DNA of 56,173 nt from an uncultured Lachnospiraceae bacterium (GCA_910579425.1 CAJTVL010000026.1:1-56173), one strand, 5' to 3'; counted from the first letter of the stretch, positions 1-8,503 are shown. A program made the numbers and translations. Notes: generated from the letters alone by a model not told the origin.

Positions 1-108
1 CCTTTTTCTTTATTTTACCATGAAAAAGAGGCCATGAACAAATGTTTTGTATACTTTTTATTTTTCAAACACACTCCGGAAGTAATGGATATATCAACGT
101 ATACATGA

Positions 109-114
109 TATAAT
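109..114 (+). promoter_or_regulatory. Extended -10 promoter of the glycosyltransferase gene
   Basis: TGATATAAT (106-114) is a perfect TATAAT with the TG extension and no convincing -35. It lies about 50 bases upstream of the chosen start codon at 165. Confidence 0.5.
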
Positions 115-164
115 TTTAAATAGTTAAAATTGTTTTGGCAAACCAACAATCAAGGAAGAAAAAT

Positions 165-1448
165 ATGCGCGTTTGTATTATGACGTTAGGTTCCCGCGGT
201 GATGTGCAGCCTTATGTTGCATTAGGAAAAGAATTAATTAAAAAAGGGCACTCTGCCATAATTTGTACTGGTGGAAGTTTCAAACAGTTTGTTGAAGAAA
301 ATGGTGTGGAATTTAAAGAAACCGCAAGCGATCTTATGGCAATTGCTGCAACACCGGAAGGAAAAGCAATTCTCGAACACCCTTTGAAAAATTTCAGGCT
401 TGCACTCCGTTATTCTAAATATGTAATCAATCCTGCCTATAGGAAAACGCTGGATGATTTTTATGATGCTGCAAAAGGTGCGGATATTATTATTTATCAT
501 CCAAAAGCATTAGGAGCCGTTGATATTGCAGTAGACCTTGGCATTGCCTGTGTGAGCATGCCTCCGGTTCCGATTACATTCCCTGTGGGTGAATTTGCTA
601 ATCTTGCAGTTACGCACAAAAACCTCGGTCCTGTATTAAACAAACTTACATATAAAGTGAATGAAAAGGCGGAATCATCTCAAATAAATGAAATCAATGA
701 TTTCAGGGAAAAAACACTTGGTCTGCGGAAGCGGAAAGCCGGAATCTATTCCTATACCGATGGGCAAAACAAAATACCTGTCATATATCCAATAAGCCCC
801 AGACTTTTTCCAGATGTAACAAGCTGGAACAGACAGGTTTTCTTGTCCGGATTTCTATATTTGGAAACAAATGAAACACTTTCTGATGAACTGAAAAAAT
901 TTTTAGAAGACGGTAAAAAGCCTATTGTTGTAACTTTCAGCAGTATGCCTCTTTCCGAACCTGAGAAATTTATGCATAAATTGGTGCAGGCACTCAAGGC
1001 AGCTGATGAAAGAGCTGTTATTCTGACAGGAAACAGCGGAATTACCGGAAATAGCAGTAAAGATTGCTTTTTCACAGAATCCTGCCCACATTTATCACTC
1101 TTTCAATATGCAACTGGAGTCGTTCATCATGGTGGGGCCGGAACAATGGCCGCAGCATTAAAATCAGGAATTCCCCAGCAGATTATCCCATTTTCAGTAG
1201 ACCAGCCTTTTTGGGCAGATCGGTTATACAAGCTGGGATATGGTCTTAAACCATTAAAAGAAAAGAATCTTTCTACAGATGATCTGGTGAACTCCTTTAA
1301 AATGATGGATGATTTTGTAATACAGACAAAAGCTAAAGAGATTGGTGAGAAAATCAATGTTGAAAAGGGAAACGAAAGAATTGTGGAATATTTGGAGCAT
1401 TTAAGATTCAGTAGAATTTATCCTAAAGAGTCATATGATAAGGGATAG
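165..1448 (+). CDS. UDP-glycosyltransferase-like protein (GT1/GT28 type)
   Basis: A 427-residue soluble glycosyltransferase of the GT-B fold, the group that includes sterol, macrolide and flavonoid glucosyltransferases. The N-terminus has the family start pattern with a glycine-rich turn (GSRGDVQPYVALG, about residues 8-20). The C-terminal half has the nucleotide-sugar site HHGGAGTMAAALKSGIP followed by P-F-x-x-D-Q, as in MGT/UGT enzymes. The open frame extends upstream to a TTG at 135, but AAGGAAG at 152-158 places the start at the ATG at 165. There are no membrane segments. The acceptor cannot be read from sequence. It stands alone next to a conjugation-gene relic, so it may have arrived on a mobile element. 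Confidence 0.85.
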   Translation: MRVCIMTLGSRGDVQPYVALGKELIKKGHSAIICTGGSFKQFVEENGVEFKETASDLMAIAATPEGKAILEHPLKNFRLALRYSKYVINPAYRKTLDDFYDAAKGADIIIYHPKALGAVDIAVDLGIACVSMPPVPITFPVGEFANLAVTHKNLGPVLNKLTYKVNEKAESSQINEINDFREKTLGLRKRKAGIYSYTDGQNKIPVIYPISPRLFPDVTSWNRQVFLSGFLYLETNETLSDELKKFLEDGKKPIVVTFSSMPLSEPEKFMHKLVQALKAADERAVILTGNSGITGNSSKDCFFTESCPHLSLFQYATGVVHHGGAGTMAAALKSGIPQQIIPFSVDQPFWADRLYKLGYGLKPLKEKNLSTDDLVNSFKMMDDFVIQTKAKEIGEKINVEKGNERIVEYLEHLRFSRIYPKESYDKG

Positions 1449-1476
1449 GATCACCGACAGGAGCAGGAACACTAGG

Positions 1477-1670
1477 CTAGTGGCAAAGCCAAGGTTCACT
1501 ATGATTTCTGCTTGCCACAAGCCACTGCGCTATCTCAAGGCGGATCAGCATACGGAACATTGCTTCCTGACGGAACTCGCTCTTTACATCTACGCTCTCC
1601 GCACAGAAGCCTATCACGAAGAACAGCACCACAAGCCCACTGCCCACGCCTGCGAACAAGGACTGCCACA
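1477..1670 (-). pseudogene. Relic of a VirB6/TrbL-like conjugation membrane protein
   Basis: This minus-strand reading frame contains a hydrophobic stretch followed by SVDVKSEFRQEAMFRM and a second hydrophobic segment. That pattern resembles the membrane repeats of TrbL/VirB6-like proteins in Firmicutes conjugative elements. It has no ribosome binding site, is only about 60 residues, and is cut off at both ends, so it looks like the remains of a larger gene. The family assignment is by resemblance only. The 283-base stretch between the glycosyltransferase and the antitoxin holds this relic and a terminator, and nothing else I can support. Confidence 0.35.
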
Positions 1671-1676
1671 GAAAAT

Positions 1677-1710
1677 AGAGCGTATAGACTTTTTCTATAC
1701 GCTCTTTTTT
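1677..1710. terminator. Bidirectional intrinsic terminator
   Basis: Arms AGAGCGTATAGA and TCTATACGCTCT form a 12-bp stem around a 4-base loop, followed by a run of T on the plus strand. A matching run of A lies on the other side, so it can serve the minus-strand antitoxin operon as well. Confidence 0.75.
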
Positions 1711-1731
1711 CTCCTGTTTCCTTGTATCGTT

Positions 1732-1920
1732 TTACGCCCACACATCTTCGTGAGAAAACAACTCTCCTCTTTCGATTTCCTGTCTGGCTTCCCTGATCGC
1801 TTCCACTTCATCCGGCGTTGCCGCATCCTCCTCCACAAATTTTAAAAGAATCCGGCAGACTGTATCAATCTCTTTTTCGTCTACAATTTCAACCAGACCA
1901 CGCAACGTATCTCTGCTCAC
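1732..1920 (-). CDS. Antitoxin of a RelE-type module (RelB-like)
   Basis: A small acidic protein of about 62 residues, second gene of a toxin-first pair. The open frame begins at a GTG at 1929, but AGGAGG directly abuts that codon. The spacing fits the next in-frame GTG at 1920 (8 bases), so I use 1920. The C-terminal half is rich in Glu/Asp with the pattern TPDEVEAIREARQEIERGE, typical of the toxin-binding tail of RelB/PHD-like antitoxins. It is 12 bases downstream of the RelE-like gene. No DNA-binding fold can be assigned with certainty. It is presumed to neutralise the toxin and repress the operon. Confidence 0.6.
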   Translation of the reverse strand: MSRDTLRGLVEIVDEKEIDTVCRILLKFVEEDAATPDEVEAIREARQEIERGELFSHEDVWA

Positions 1921-1932
1921 AAAAACCACCTC

Positions 1933-2175
1933 CTACAATCCTTTATACGCTTCGCCTCTAGGCAGTACAGCATCAATTATAATTATATCATGCTCCATCT
2001 GGTAGATAACCCGGTAATCACCAATCCGGAGCCGATATAAATTTGAGTAGCCCTGCAACTTTTTAATATCTCCAAACGGAATTTTTTCAATTCCGTCTTT
2101 TACCCTGTCTTTTACTCTTATATCCAGGGACTTGATGCTTTTCCTTGCCTTTTTGGTGTAAATGATGTTCGGCAT
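1933..2175 (-). CDS. RelE/ParE-family toxin
   Basis: An 80-residue basic protein with the RelE mRNA-interferase pattern: an N-terminal helical pair, then LQGYSNLYRLRIGDYRVIY, in which arginines and aromatic residues line the ribosome/mRNA site, and a final beta strand (IIIIDAVLPRG). RelE toxins cut mRNA in the ribosomal A site. The frame is open to an ATG at 2262, but a promoter candidate lies inside that extension. Homologous toxins also start near MPNIIYT, so 2175 is preferred although its ribosome site is weak. The order toxin then antitoxin is as in HigBA, not the usual RelBE order. Confidence 0.75.
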   Translation of the reverse strand: MPNIIYTKKARKSIKSLDIRVKDRVKDGIEKIPFGDIKKLQGYSNLYRLRIGDYRVIYQMEHDIIIIDAVLPRGEAYKGL

Positions 2176-2201
2176 TTTGGGTTCCCACTTTCGATAACTA
2201 T

Positions 2202-2231
2202 ACTTTAGCGTGCGAATGTGCCTTGCGTCAA
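2202..2231 (-). promoter_or_regulatory. Promoter candidate of the toxin/antitoxin operon
   Basis: TTGACG (2226-2231) and TAAAGT (2202-2207) are separated by 18 bases. The start point would fall near 2195, upstream of the preferred toxin start and inside the longer open frame. Confidence 0.4.
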
Positions 2232-2264
2232 GCAGTATTTTTTCAATTAACATTTTATTCACAA

Positions 2265-2293
2265 AAGGCCCAGGAATCCCATTCCCAAGCCTT
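2265..2293 (-). terminator. Hairpin terminator after queA
   Basis: The minus strand can form a 13-bp stem (AAGGCTTGGGAAT with ATTCCTGGGCCTT, using several G-U pairs) around a GGG loop, 42 bases past the queA stop. The following T run is short, so termination strength is uncertain. Confidence 0.5.
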
Positions 2294-2334
2294 TTTATAT
2301 ATTTCCGCCTGTTTACAAATGTACGAAAACGGTG

Positions 2335-3375
2335 TTAATAGATAAACATTGCATCCCCAAACGAAAAGAACCTGTATCTTTCTTCCACGGCCTCCCCATA
2401 AGCCCTAAGCACCTTTTCCCTTCCGGCTAAAGCGCTGACCAGCATCACAAGGGTAGATTCCGGCAGATGGAAATTGGTGATCAGGGCATCCAGCACCTTA
2501 AAGCGATAGCCCGGATAAATAAAAATCTCTGTATCGCCGCTGCATTCCCTGAGGGTGCCGTCCTCCTCTGCCGCGCTCTCTAAGCTGCGGCAGCTTGTGG
2601 TTCCGACACAAATCACTCTCCCGCCGTTTTTCCTGGTGCGGTTAATCACTTCTGCCGCCTCCTTTGTGATCTGATAGGTTTCAGAATGCATGTGGTGCTC
2701 CGTAATCCGCTCTGCCTTTACCGGCCGGAACGTGCCCAGCCCTACATGGAGAGTCACATAAGCCAGATTCACACCCCTTTGGGCTATTTCATCCAGTAAA
2801 TCCCGGGTAAAATGAAGTCCCGCGGTGGGAGCCGCCGCCGAGCCGTCATATTTGGCATAAACAGTCTGATAACGGTTCTTATCCTCCAGCTTATGCGTGA
2901 TATAAGGAGGAAGAGGCATTTCTCCAAGGCGGTCTAACACCTCCTCAAAAATTCCTTCATATTGAAAGCGGATCAGCCGGTTTCCCTCCTCCACAATTTC
3001 AAGAACCTCTCCTCTTAAAAGACCCTCTCCAAAGCTGAGCTTTACCCCCGGCCTGACTTTTTTGCCGGGTCTTACCAGGGTTTCCCACACGTCCTTCTCC
3101 TTTCGCTTAAGAAGAAGCACCTCTATGGCGGCCCCTGTCTCCTCCCGGATACCGTGAAGCCTTGCGGGGATTACCCTGGTGTCGTTAAGCACCAGGCAAT
3201 CTCCCGGGTTTAAGTAGTTTATGATATTCCGAAACTGCTCATGCTTTATCTCTCCCGTATTTTTATCAAGGACGAGCAGACGGGAAGCACTTCTGTCCGT
3301 TAATGGATCCTGTGCTATTAACTCCGGCGGCAGATCAAAATAGAAATCTGAAGTTTTCAGCATTTCGCCGTTCAT
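2335..3375 (-). CDS. queA: S-adenosylmethionine:tRNA ribosyltransferase-isomerase
   Basis: QueA transfers and isomerises the ribosyl part of SAM onto 7-aminomethyl-deazaguanine at the tRNA wobble position, forming epoxyqueuosine. The 346 residues match the usual length. Visible family blocks are FYFDLPPELIAQ near the N-terminus, RLLVLD, the conserved region YAKYDGSAAAPTAGLHFT, HVGLGTFRPV and GTTSCRSLES, then DALITNFHLPESTLVMLVSA near the C-terminus. The ATG at 3375 overlaps the upstream stop as TAATG; the ATG at 3363 is an alternative. It is co-transcribed with the upstream M18 peptidase gene. Confidence 0.97.
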   Translation of the reverse strand: MNGEMLKTSDFYFDLPPELIAQDPLTDRSASRLLVLDKNTGEIKHEQFRNIINYLNPGDCLVLNDTRVIPARLHGIREETGAAIEVLLLKRKEKDVWETLVRPGKKVRPGVKLSFGEGLLRGEVLEIVEEGNRLIRFQYEGIFEEVLDRLGEMPLPPYITHKLEDKNRYQTVYAKYDGSAAAPTAGLHFTRDLLDEIAQRGVNLAYVTLHVGLGTFRPVKAERITEHHMHSETYQITKEAAEVINRTRKNGGRVICVGTTSCRSLESAAEEDGTLRECSGDTEIFIYPGYRFKVLDALITNFHLPESTLVMLVSALAGREKVLRAYGEAVEERYRFFSFGDAMFIY

Positions 3376-4811
3376 TATATATCCGCTTTCTTTAAAAATA
3401 CTTCATAGCCTCTCTTTGCTTCATACACATCCGCTTTGCTGGTAGCCTCCCATGGAGCGTGCATGTTAAGCACTGCCACACCGCTGTCAATCACATTCAT
3501 GCCGTACAGGGCCAGTATGTAGGCGATCGTACCGCCGCCGCCAAGATCCACTCTTCCCAGCTCCGCAGTCTGAAAATTAATCTTTCCCTCGTCAAAAATC
3601 TGACGGATATGTGCAATATATTCGGCGTTTGCGTCATTGGAGCCCGACTTTCCGCGGGAGCCGGTAAATTTGTTAAATACCATGCCGCCTCCCAGATACG
3701 CCACGTTCTTCTTGTCAAAGCTGGCGGCATAGGTGGGATCAAAAGCGCTGCTCACATCGGAGGAGAGCATACAGGAAGCGGCAAGACATCTTCTCACATT
3801 CAGCTCCGAATATTCTCCTGCCAGATTCATCACCTCAGCCACTGCGTTTTCAAAAAATCTTGACTGCATACCGGTCGCGCCCACGCTTCCTACCTCTTCC
3901 TTGTCCACTAAGAGGCAGCAGGCGGTCCGCTGCGTTTCCTCCACATCCAGCATGGCTTTTAAGGAGGTGAAGGCGCATACCCTGTCGTCCTGTCCATAGG
4001 CAAGGATCATACTGCGGTCGAACCCGGCCTCTCTGGCTTTTCCGGCAGGCACCACCTCAAGCTCTGCGGAAAGGAAATCCTCTTCCTCCACATCATAGGT
4101 GTTTTTAAGGATTTCAAGGATGCCCTTTTTCACTGCCTCCTTGGCACCTTTTTTCTTCTTCTTTTTGTCGCTCTCGGGCTTCTCTTCCTCTTCCTTGCCG
4201 AAGATAAAGGGCTTATTTCCCACAATAATATCCAGGGCTTCCCCTTCAATTACTTTGGACGCCTTCTTTTCTAACTGCTCCTGGGCCAGATGAATCAGAA
4301 GGTCAGATACAAAGAATACCGGATCATCTTCATTTTCCCCTACGTTCACCTCTACCGTAGTGCCGTCCTTCTTTACGATCACTCCGTGAAGGGCAAGAGG
4401 AATCGCCACCCACTGATATTTCTTTACGCCGCCGTAATAATGGGTATCCAGATAGGCAAAGCCTCCGTCCTCATAAAAAGGCTTCTGCTTTATATCCAGT
4501 CTCGGGGAATCAATATGCGCTCCGAGAATGTTCATTCCCTCGCTCATGGGCCGCTCTCCGATGCGGAACATGGCTACGGATTTATTCATGCACACGCTGT
4601 ACACCTTATCTCCCTTTTTCAGGCTTTTGCCCTCCCTGATCAGGGTGTTCAAATCACGGTATCCCTTCTGCTCTGCCGCATTGACAATGGCGTCCACGCA
4701 TTCCCGCTCTGTCTTGCCCTCATCCAGGAAATTCCGGTACTCACAGGCAAGCTCATCCAAAGCCTGTAGCTGCTTTTCATTGTAAGTCTCCCAGGTATTT
4801 TTCTGCTCCAT
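3375..4811 (-). CDS. M18-family metalloaminopeptidase
   Basis: A 478-residue cytosolic zinc aminopeptidase of family M18 (aspartyl aminopeptidase/aminopeptidase I group), which removes N-terminal residues from peptides. Metal and catalytic blocks are visible: GAHIDSPRLDIK (first His ligand and its Asp, about residue 98), the DKEEVGS Glu-Glu pair near the middle, SSDVSSAFDPTY, and the C-terminal NMHAPWE histidine. An insertion rich in Lys and Glu (about residues 205-225, with KKKKKKG) is longer than usual and probably a surface loop. An AGGAG-like site precedes the ATG. The gene leads a two-gene operon with queA. Confidence 0.95.
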   Translation of the reverse strand: MEQKNTWETYNEKQLQALDELACEYRNFLDEGKTERECVDAIVNAAEQKGYRDLNTLIREGKSLKKGDKVYSVCMNKSVAMFRIGERPMSEGMNILGAHIDSPRLDIKQKPFYEDGGFAYLDTHYYGGVKKYQWVAIPLALHGVIVKKDGTTVEVNVGENEDDPVFFVSDLLIHLAQEQLEKKASKVIEGEALDIIVGNKPFIFGKEEEEKPESDKKKKKKGAKEAVKKGILEILKNTYDVEEEDFLSAELEVVPAGKAREAGFDRSMILAYGQDDRVCAFTSLKAMLDVEETQRTACCLLVDKEEVGSVGATGMQSRFFENAVAEVMNLAGEYSELNVRRCLAASCMLSSDVSSAFDPTYAASFDKKNVAYLGGGMVFNKFTGSRGKSGSNDANAEYIAHIRQIFDEGKINFQTAELGRVDLGGGGTIAYILALYGMNVIDSGVAVLNMHAPWEATSKADVYEAKRGYEVFLKKADI

Positions 4812-4841
4812 AATCTTTTCTCCTTTTTAGCTCCTGATATA

Positions 4842-4874
4842 GAAAACGCCATAAAATCTTATTATGACGTTTTC
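4842..4874 (-). terminator. Hairpin terminator after the YihY/BrkB gene
   Basis: Minus-strand arms GAAAACGTCATAA and TTATGGCGTTTTC form a 13-bp stem with one T-G pair and a 7-base loop. It lies about 60 bases past the stop of the upstream gene. The core ACGTC...GGCGT recurs in two other terminators of this window. Confidence 0.6.
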
Positions 4875-4934
4875 GGTTACCTTCATCATACCCTATTTAC
4901 CCGCGCAATTCAATTCCCAAACGCGCAAGTCCCT

Positions 4935-5771
4935 TCAATATTTTTTCTTGCCGATAAAAAACTGGAAAGCCGGCTTAAAATAACGGTTAATATAGGCCCC
5001 TGCCAAAATAATATACATGGCGGCATAAAGCCAAAGCATTAAAATAATGATGGTGGTCAGATTTCCATACATGTTGAAGCCGTTAAATTCATCCACGTAA
5101 ATGGAAAAGGCCCAGGTCATCACACTCCAGCCCACAGCGGCAAAAACCGCTCCCGGAAGCTGCATTTTAAACCCCTGCCTTGCCCCCGGCACATAGGCAT
5201 ACATCAGAGCGATTACCACGGTGAGCACCGCCCACACAAACAGCGTCCTGAAGTGCAGCAGCACGTCAAAGAGGTAGGAGGTCTGGGGAATAAAGCCTTC
5301 GATCAGGCCGATCAGAGACTTGCCGAACACCATAATAAACAGGGATAGCAAAACCGCAATCAACATCAAAACCGTGTACAGGCTGGCCACCATCCGAAGC
5401 ACGAAATAATTTCTGTTTTCCTCCACGTCGTTGATGGAGTTAAGCCCCCTCATCAACGCCAAAATCCCTTTTCCGGCAGACCACAGCGTACCGATGGCAG
5501 TAACGGAAATGATTCCGATGGACTTATCATAGACATCCGAAATAATGCTGACCAGTAAGGCGTCCATGGCATCCGGGGAAATTTCTCTGGCCAGATACAT
5601 CAAATTTGCCTTGGTCAGGGGGGTATAGGGTAAAATGGAGCACAAAAGCATCAGCGCCGGGATCAGTGATAAAAACAGGAAAAAAGCCGTACTGGCGGCA
5701 AACACGCTGATATTACGCCTTGCCATATGTTTCCCAAAGTCATATCCGATAAACAATAGCCTCTTAAGCAT
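4935..5771 (-). CDS. YihY/BrkB-family integral membrane protein
   Basis: A 278-residue polytopic membrane protein of the YihY/virulence-factor-BrkB family, whose molecular function is not settled. About six hydrophobic segments are visible, starting with a segment around SVFAASTAFFLFLSLIP. The family signature positions GTLWSAGKGI and a late segment VGWSVMTWAFSIY are present. The open frame extends further upstream into the preceding gene, but AGGAAAAGG sits correctly before the ATG at 5771 (MLKRLLFIG), and family members start there. It follows the SpoIID-domain gene by 16 bases, so the two form an operon. Confidence 0.88.
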   Translation of the reverse strand: MLKRLLFIGYDFGKHMARRNISVFAASTAFFLFLSLIPALMLLCSILPYTPLTKANLMYLAREISPDAMDALLVSIISDVYDKSIGIISVTAIGTLWSAGKGILALMRGLNSINDVEENRNYFVLRMVASLYTVLMLIAVLLSLFIMVFGKSLIGLIEGFIPQTSYLFDVLLHFRTLFVWAVLTVVIALMYAYVPGARQGFKMQLPGAVFAAVGWSVMTWAFSIYVDEFNGFNMYGNLTTIIILMLWLYAAMYIILAGAYINRYFKPAFQFFIGKKKY

Positions 5772-5787
5772 TTTCAATCCTTTTCCT

Positions 5788-8199
5788 TTAATAAATTTTG
5801 AAGGGCTCACAGTCCTGATAATAAAAGGAAAGAATGGCCTGATAATCTTTTCCTTCCAGCCCCATGGCCTTTGCCCCATTCTGGGACATGCCCACGCCGT
5901 GGCCGTAGCCGCCGCCCACAATATTATATCCTACCACAGTTTTGCCGGATTTGACAGTGTCAATTATCATATAAGCGCTTGGAAGCAGGGATGAGGTGAG
6001 GGGAACGTCCTTCTGGCCCACAGCCTCACCCCCCTGATTCAGAATATATCTGATATTGTATTCGGTAATTACTTTATAGATCCCCTCATCTGTCTCAATC
6101 AAAAGCTCATCCATAACGCCGCCCGCCCTGCGCTTTATACAGAGGATGTCATATACCTTTTGGAACTTTTCAGGTTCCTTTTCCTCAAAAAGGGCATCCT
6201 CATCATCCGGGCTTTTGTCCCCGGTAAAGGTAAGGATTTTGGAGGGCCCTGCCTGATACCGCTCTTTTAACTTTTTTGATAAAAGGGAGACGTCAAGCTC
6301 CTGGGCCTGGTAATGCCAGCGAAACCATGTTTCGTCCTTTTCGTAGGCGTTTTCATCCGTCTTTGAGATATAGTCTCTGAAATTTTCCTCCTGCGTCAGA
6401 TCGGAAATCTCCTTATTTTCCTTATCCTCTCCGGAAATATAGACAGAATCCAGGTATGGAAATTCCTCCGCCCTCTCCGCCCCCCAGACTCCTGCGTCTG
6501 CGCCAAATCCGCAGGAGGTGGAATAATAATAGGTGCTCACAGGCGCATTCTCATACATAAGCAGGATACCGGCCGTCTCCTTTACCGCCTTGGTGGAGTT
6601 TACATTTTCTTCTTTATTATTATATACCTGATAGTTTTCACTGTCGTCCACATGAGCGCCGATGTCTTCATACCCCGGATGCATTAAATAGCGGTAACTG
6701 TAGGTTCTGGCACAGACCGCCTGGGCCTTCAGGGCCTCTAAGGGATAATGGGCGGGCATTTCGCTGGCAACCACCGAATAAAGGTATTCCTCCAGCAAAA
6801 CCTCATTGATCAGAACCAGCCCTTCCCCGGTCTGCACAATCTCCATTTTACCCCGGTACTGCGCGTTTCCCTGATTTCGCCTGCCGGAAAGCACCCGGAT
6901 CTTTCCTGATGCGGCAACCGGAGAAAGACTGACCCTCTCCCCGGAAAGATATTTTCCTCCGGCCTCTATTACCACTTCCTCCCCGGCGGCGATAGTCTCC
7001 TGTTTTCTGTCGTCATAATTCCCGTAAGACAGGATTAAATCCTCCTGTGAGGAAAATGCAAGCTTGTCATGATACAGACTGCCAAAGTCATCGCTCTTTA
7101 TGGCAACCCGTATATTCTCCATGGATTCCTTCCGGGTAATCAGAAAAGCGCATACCTTCCCTTCCTCCAGCACAAAATCGGCAAAGTCATAGCCGATTGC
7201 CAGCTCGCCGGCATCGGCAATACGCAGCTCTTCATAAAGCTGATAGCCTATACAGGAATCATCCACAGGAATGCTTCCATAGCCCTCCACCTCCACCTGT
7301 TCCCGGGTTATTCCCAGAAGCTTTCCGCCGATCCGTTCCCTTTTCACCGAAATATCCGAAAGCTTTCCGTCACGGAAGGAAATGTCCCCGATCTGCTCCC
7401 GCATCAAAGAGGCGTCCTCTGCCTCTGCAGTCTGCTCCGCCCAAACCTCATATCCGTCATAAAAAAACTGAAGGCCCCTTTCGTCCGCCTCCATAATCCA
7501 CACATTGGAAAGAGCGCTTTCGTCAGAGGTAAGCGCAACCAGGGTAAGCAGATTGTTTTCTCTCACATAGGCCCTGGCCGTTATAAATTTCAGATCAGCA
7601 AAATCCCCGGAAATATAGCCGTAAACCTTACCGCTTAAATCGAGAAGATGGCGCTCTCCTATGACTTCCGTTCCCACCAGATTTTGATTGCCGCACAAAA
7701 CAGGGACATCCATGAGCCGAATCACATCTTCAAGTCCATAAAACTTAAGAATCCGGCCAAAGCTGTCATACCAGTCATCCTTCAACAAAAAGAACTCATC
7801 CTCATATTCATTTTCATATGTAATATTTTTTAGAAGGCCGTCTTCCCCGCCCTGCCCAGCCCGGCTTTCATCGCCGTCCTTTTTAAGCAGTAAGTCCAGC
7901 AGGCCGATGTAAGCCTCATAGGAAACATATTGAGCCGGCCCGCTCTCCGATTGCGGGAAATATTGGTTTTGGAAGGCTTTCAGTTCCCCCTCCAAAACCG
8001 TCTCCCGGCCGGAATCATCAAGAGCCTTTCCCAGCTCCCCGGCTAAAATCATTACATCCTCTGCCCTGACCAGCTCCCCCTGGGGCTGTGTGAGATGCTT
8101 TTGCAGCACTTTTTCATCTGTATAAATCAGCCAGATAAACAATAAGGATAATACGGCTGTCAAAATAAGTTTAAACAGGATCCGTGCTCTTTTTTGCAT
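5788..8199 (-). CDS. SpoIID/LytB-domain protein with a long N-terminal extension
   Basis: An 803-residue protein with one N-terminal membrane segment (about residues 6-26), so the bulk is probably outside the membrane. The C-terminal part carries the SpoIID/amidase-enhancer domain: EEYLYSVVASEMPAHYPLEA, then LKAQAVCARTY, a DDSENYQVY region, and the terminal GGGYGHGVGMSQNGA block. In SpoIID this domain is a lytic transglycosylase acting on denuded glycan strands during engulfment. The roughly 400 residues before it match nothing I recognise. The start is set at MQKRARILF, with AGAAAGG upstream; the frame stays open to 8316, inside the 6S RNA region. SpoIID proper is about 340 residues, so this is a paralogue and not spoIID itself. 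Confidence 0.85.
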   Translation of the reverse strand: MQKRARILFKLILTAVLSLLFIWLIYTDEKVLQKHLTQPQGELVRAEDVMILAGELGKALDDSGRETVLEGELKAFQNQYFPQSESGPAQYVSYEAYIGLLDLLLKKDGDESRAGQGGEDGLLKNITYENEYEDEFFLLKDDWYDSFGRILKFYGLEDVIRLMDVPVLCGNQNLVGTEVIGERHLLDLSGKVYGYISGDFADLKFITARAYVRENNLLTLVALTSDESALSNVWIMEADERGLQFFYDGYEVWAEQTAEAEDASLMREQIGDISFRDGKLSDISVKRERIGGKLLGITREQVEVEGYGSIPVDDSCIGYQLYEELRIADAGELAIGYDFADFVLEEGKVCAFLITRKESMENIRVAIKSDDFGSLYHDKLAFSSQEDLILSYGNYDDRKQETIAAGEEVVIEAGGKYLSGERVSLSPVAASGKIRVLSGRRNQGNAQYRGKMEIVQTGEGLVLINEVLLEEYLYSVVASEMPAHYPLEALKAQAVCARTYSYRYLMHPGYEDIGAHVDDSENYQVYNNKEENVNSTKAVKETAGILLMYENAPVSTYYYSTSCGFGADAGVWGAERAEEFPYLDSVYISGEDKENKEISDLTQEENFRDYISKTDENAYEKDETWFRWHYQAQELDVSLLSKKLKERYQAGPSKILTFTGDKSPDDEDALFEEKEPEKFQKVYDILCIKRRAGGVMDELLIETDEGIYKVITEYNIRYILNQGGEAVGQKDVPLTSSLLPSAYMIIDTVKSGKTVVGYNIVGGGYGHGVGMSQNGAKAMGLEGKDYQAILSFYYQDCEPFKIY

Positions 8200-8231
8200 G
8201 AAACTATGTGCCTTTCTGAGTTCTATTCCCA

Positions 8232-8268
8232 AACAACGGATGCCAGGCTCCGCCGGACATCCGTTGTT
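8232..8268. repeat. Inverted repeat between the 6S terminator and the SpoIID-domain gene
   Basis: Arms AACAACGGATG (8232-8242) and CATCCGTTGTT (8258-8268) are perfect complements. The hairpin lies just upstream of the SpoIID-domain gene and could be a leader structure or a second terminator after the 6S RNA. Confidence 0.5.
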
Positions 8269-8271
8269 AAG

Positions 8272-8301
8272 AAAAAGCAGCCTTAAATCAGGCTGCTTTT
8301 T
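8272..8301 (-). terminator. Intrinsic terminator of the 6S RNA gene
   Basis: Arms AAAAAGCAGCC and GGCTGCTTTTT form an 11-bp stem followed by a T-rich tail on the minus strand, about 20 bases beyond the 6S closing stem. Confidence 0.8.
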
Positions 8302-8319
8302 CTTCTGTTGGCCCAAAAT

Positions 8320-8498
8320 GCCGGTTCTTGTCTTTTGACTCCTAGCCTTAAGCTAGGTGGGTGACCGCAGTCAGAACTTTTGCCTTCCTCTGCAATCCTC
8401 TTTCGAGTGGGGGCTTGGCAGCCATTCGACGATATAGGAATCCCGTTTAAAGTAACTGTAGGTTCAAAACAACAAGAGTTGTCGCACATTTCAGGTTA
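8320..8498 (-). ncRNA. ssrS: 6S RNA (RNA polymerase regulator)
   Basis: 6S RNA mimics an open promoter and binds the sigma-A holoenzyme. The minus-strand transcript has the expected long rod. Its ends pair through TCTTGT..TTTTGA with TCAAAA.ACAAGA to make the closing stem. The 3' half contains a GGTCACCCACC segment and a small hairpin built from CCTAG and CTAGG, which I recognise from clostridial 6S genes. A consensus promoter ends about 7 bases before the predicted 5' end and a terminator follows the 3' end. Length is about 180 nt. The open frame at 8283-8489 is an artefact of this RNA gene. Exact ends need mapping. Confidence 0.8.
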
Positions 8499-8503
8499 AT
8501 CTT

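Noticed and set aside
8283..8489. A 68-codon minus-strand frame
   Set aside because: It coincides with the 6S RNA gene and its terminator and has no ribosome site.
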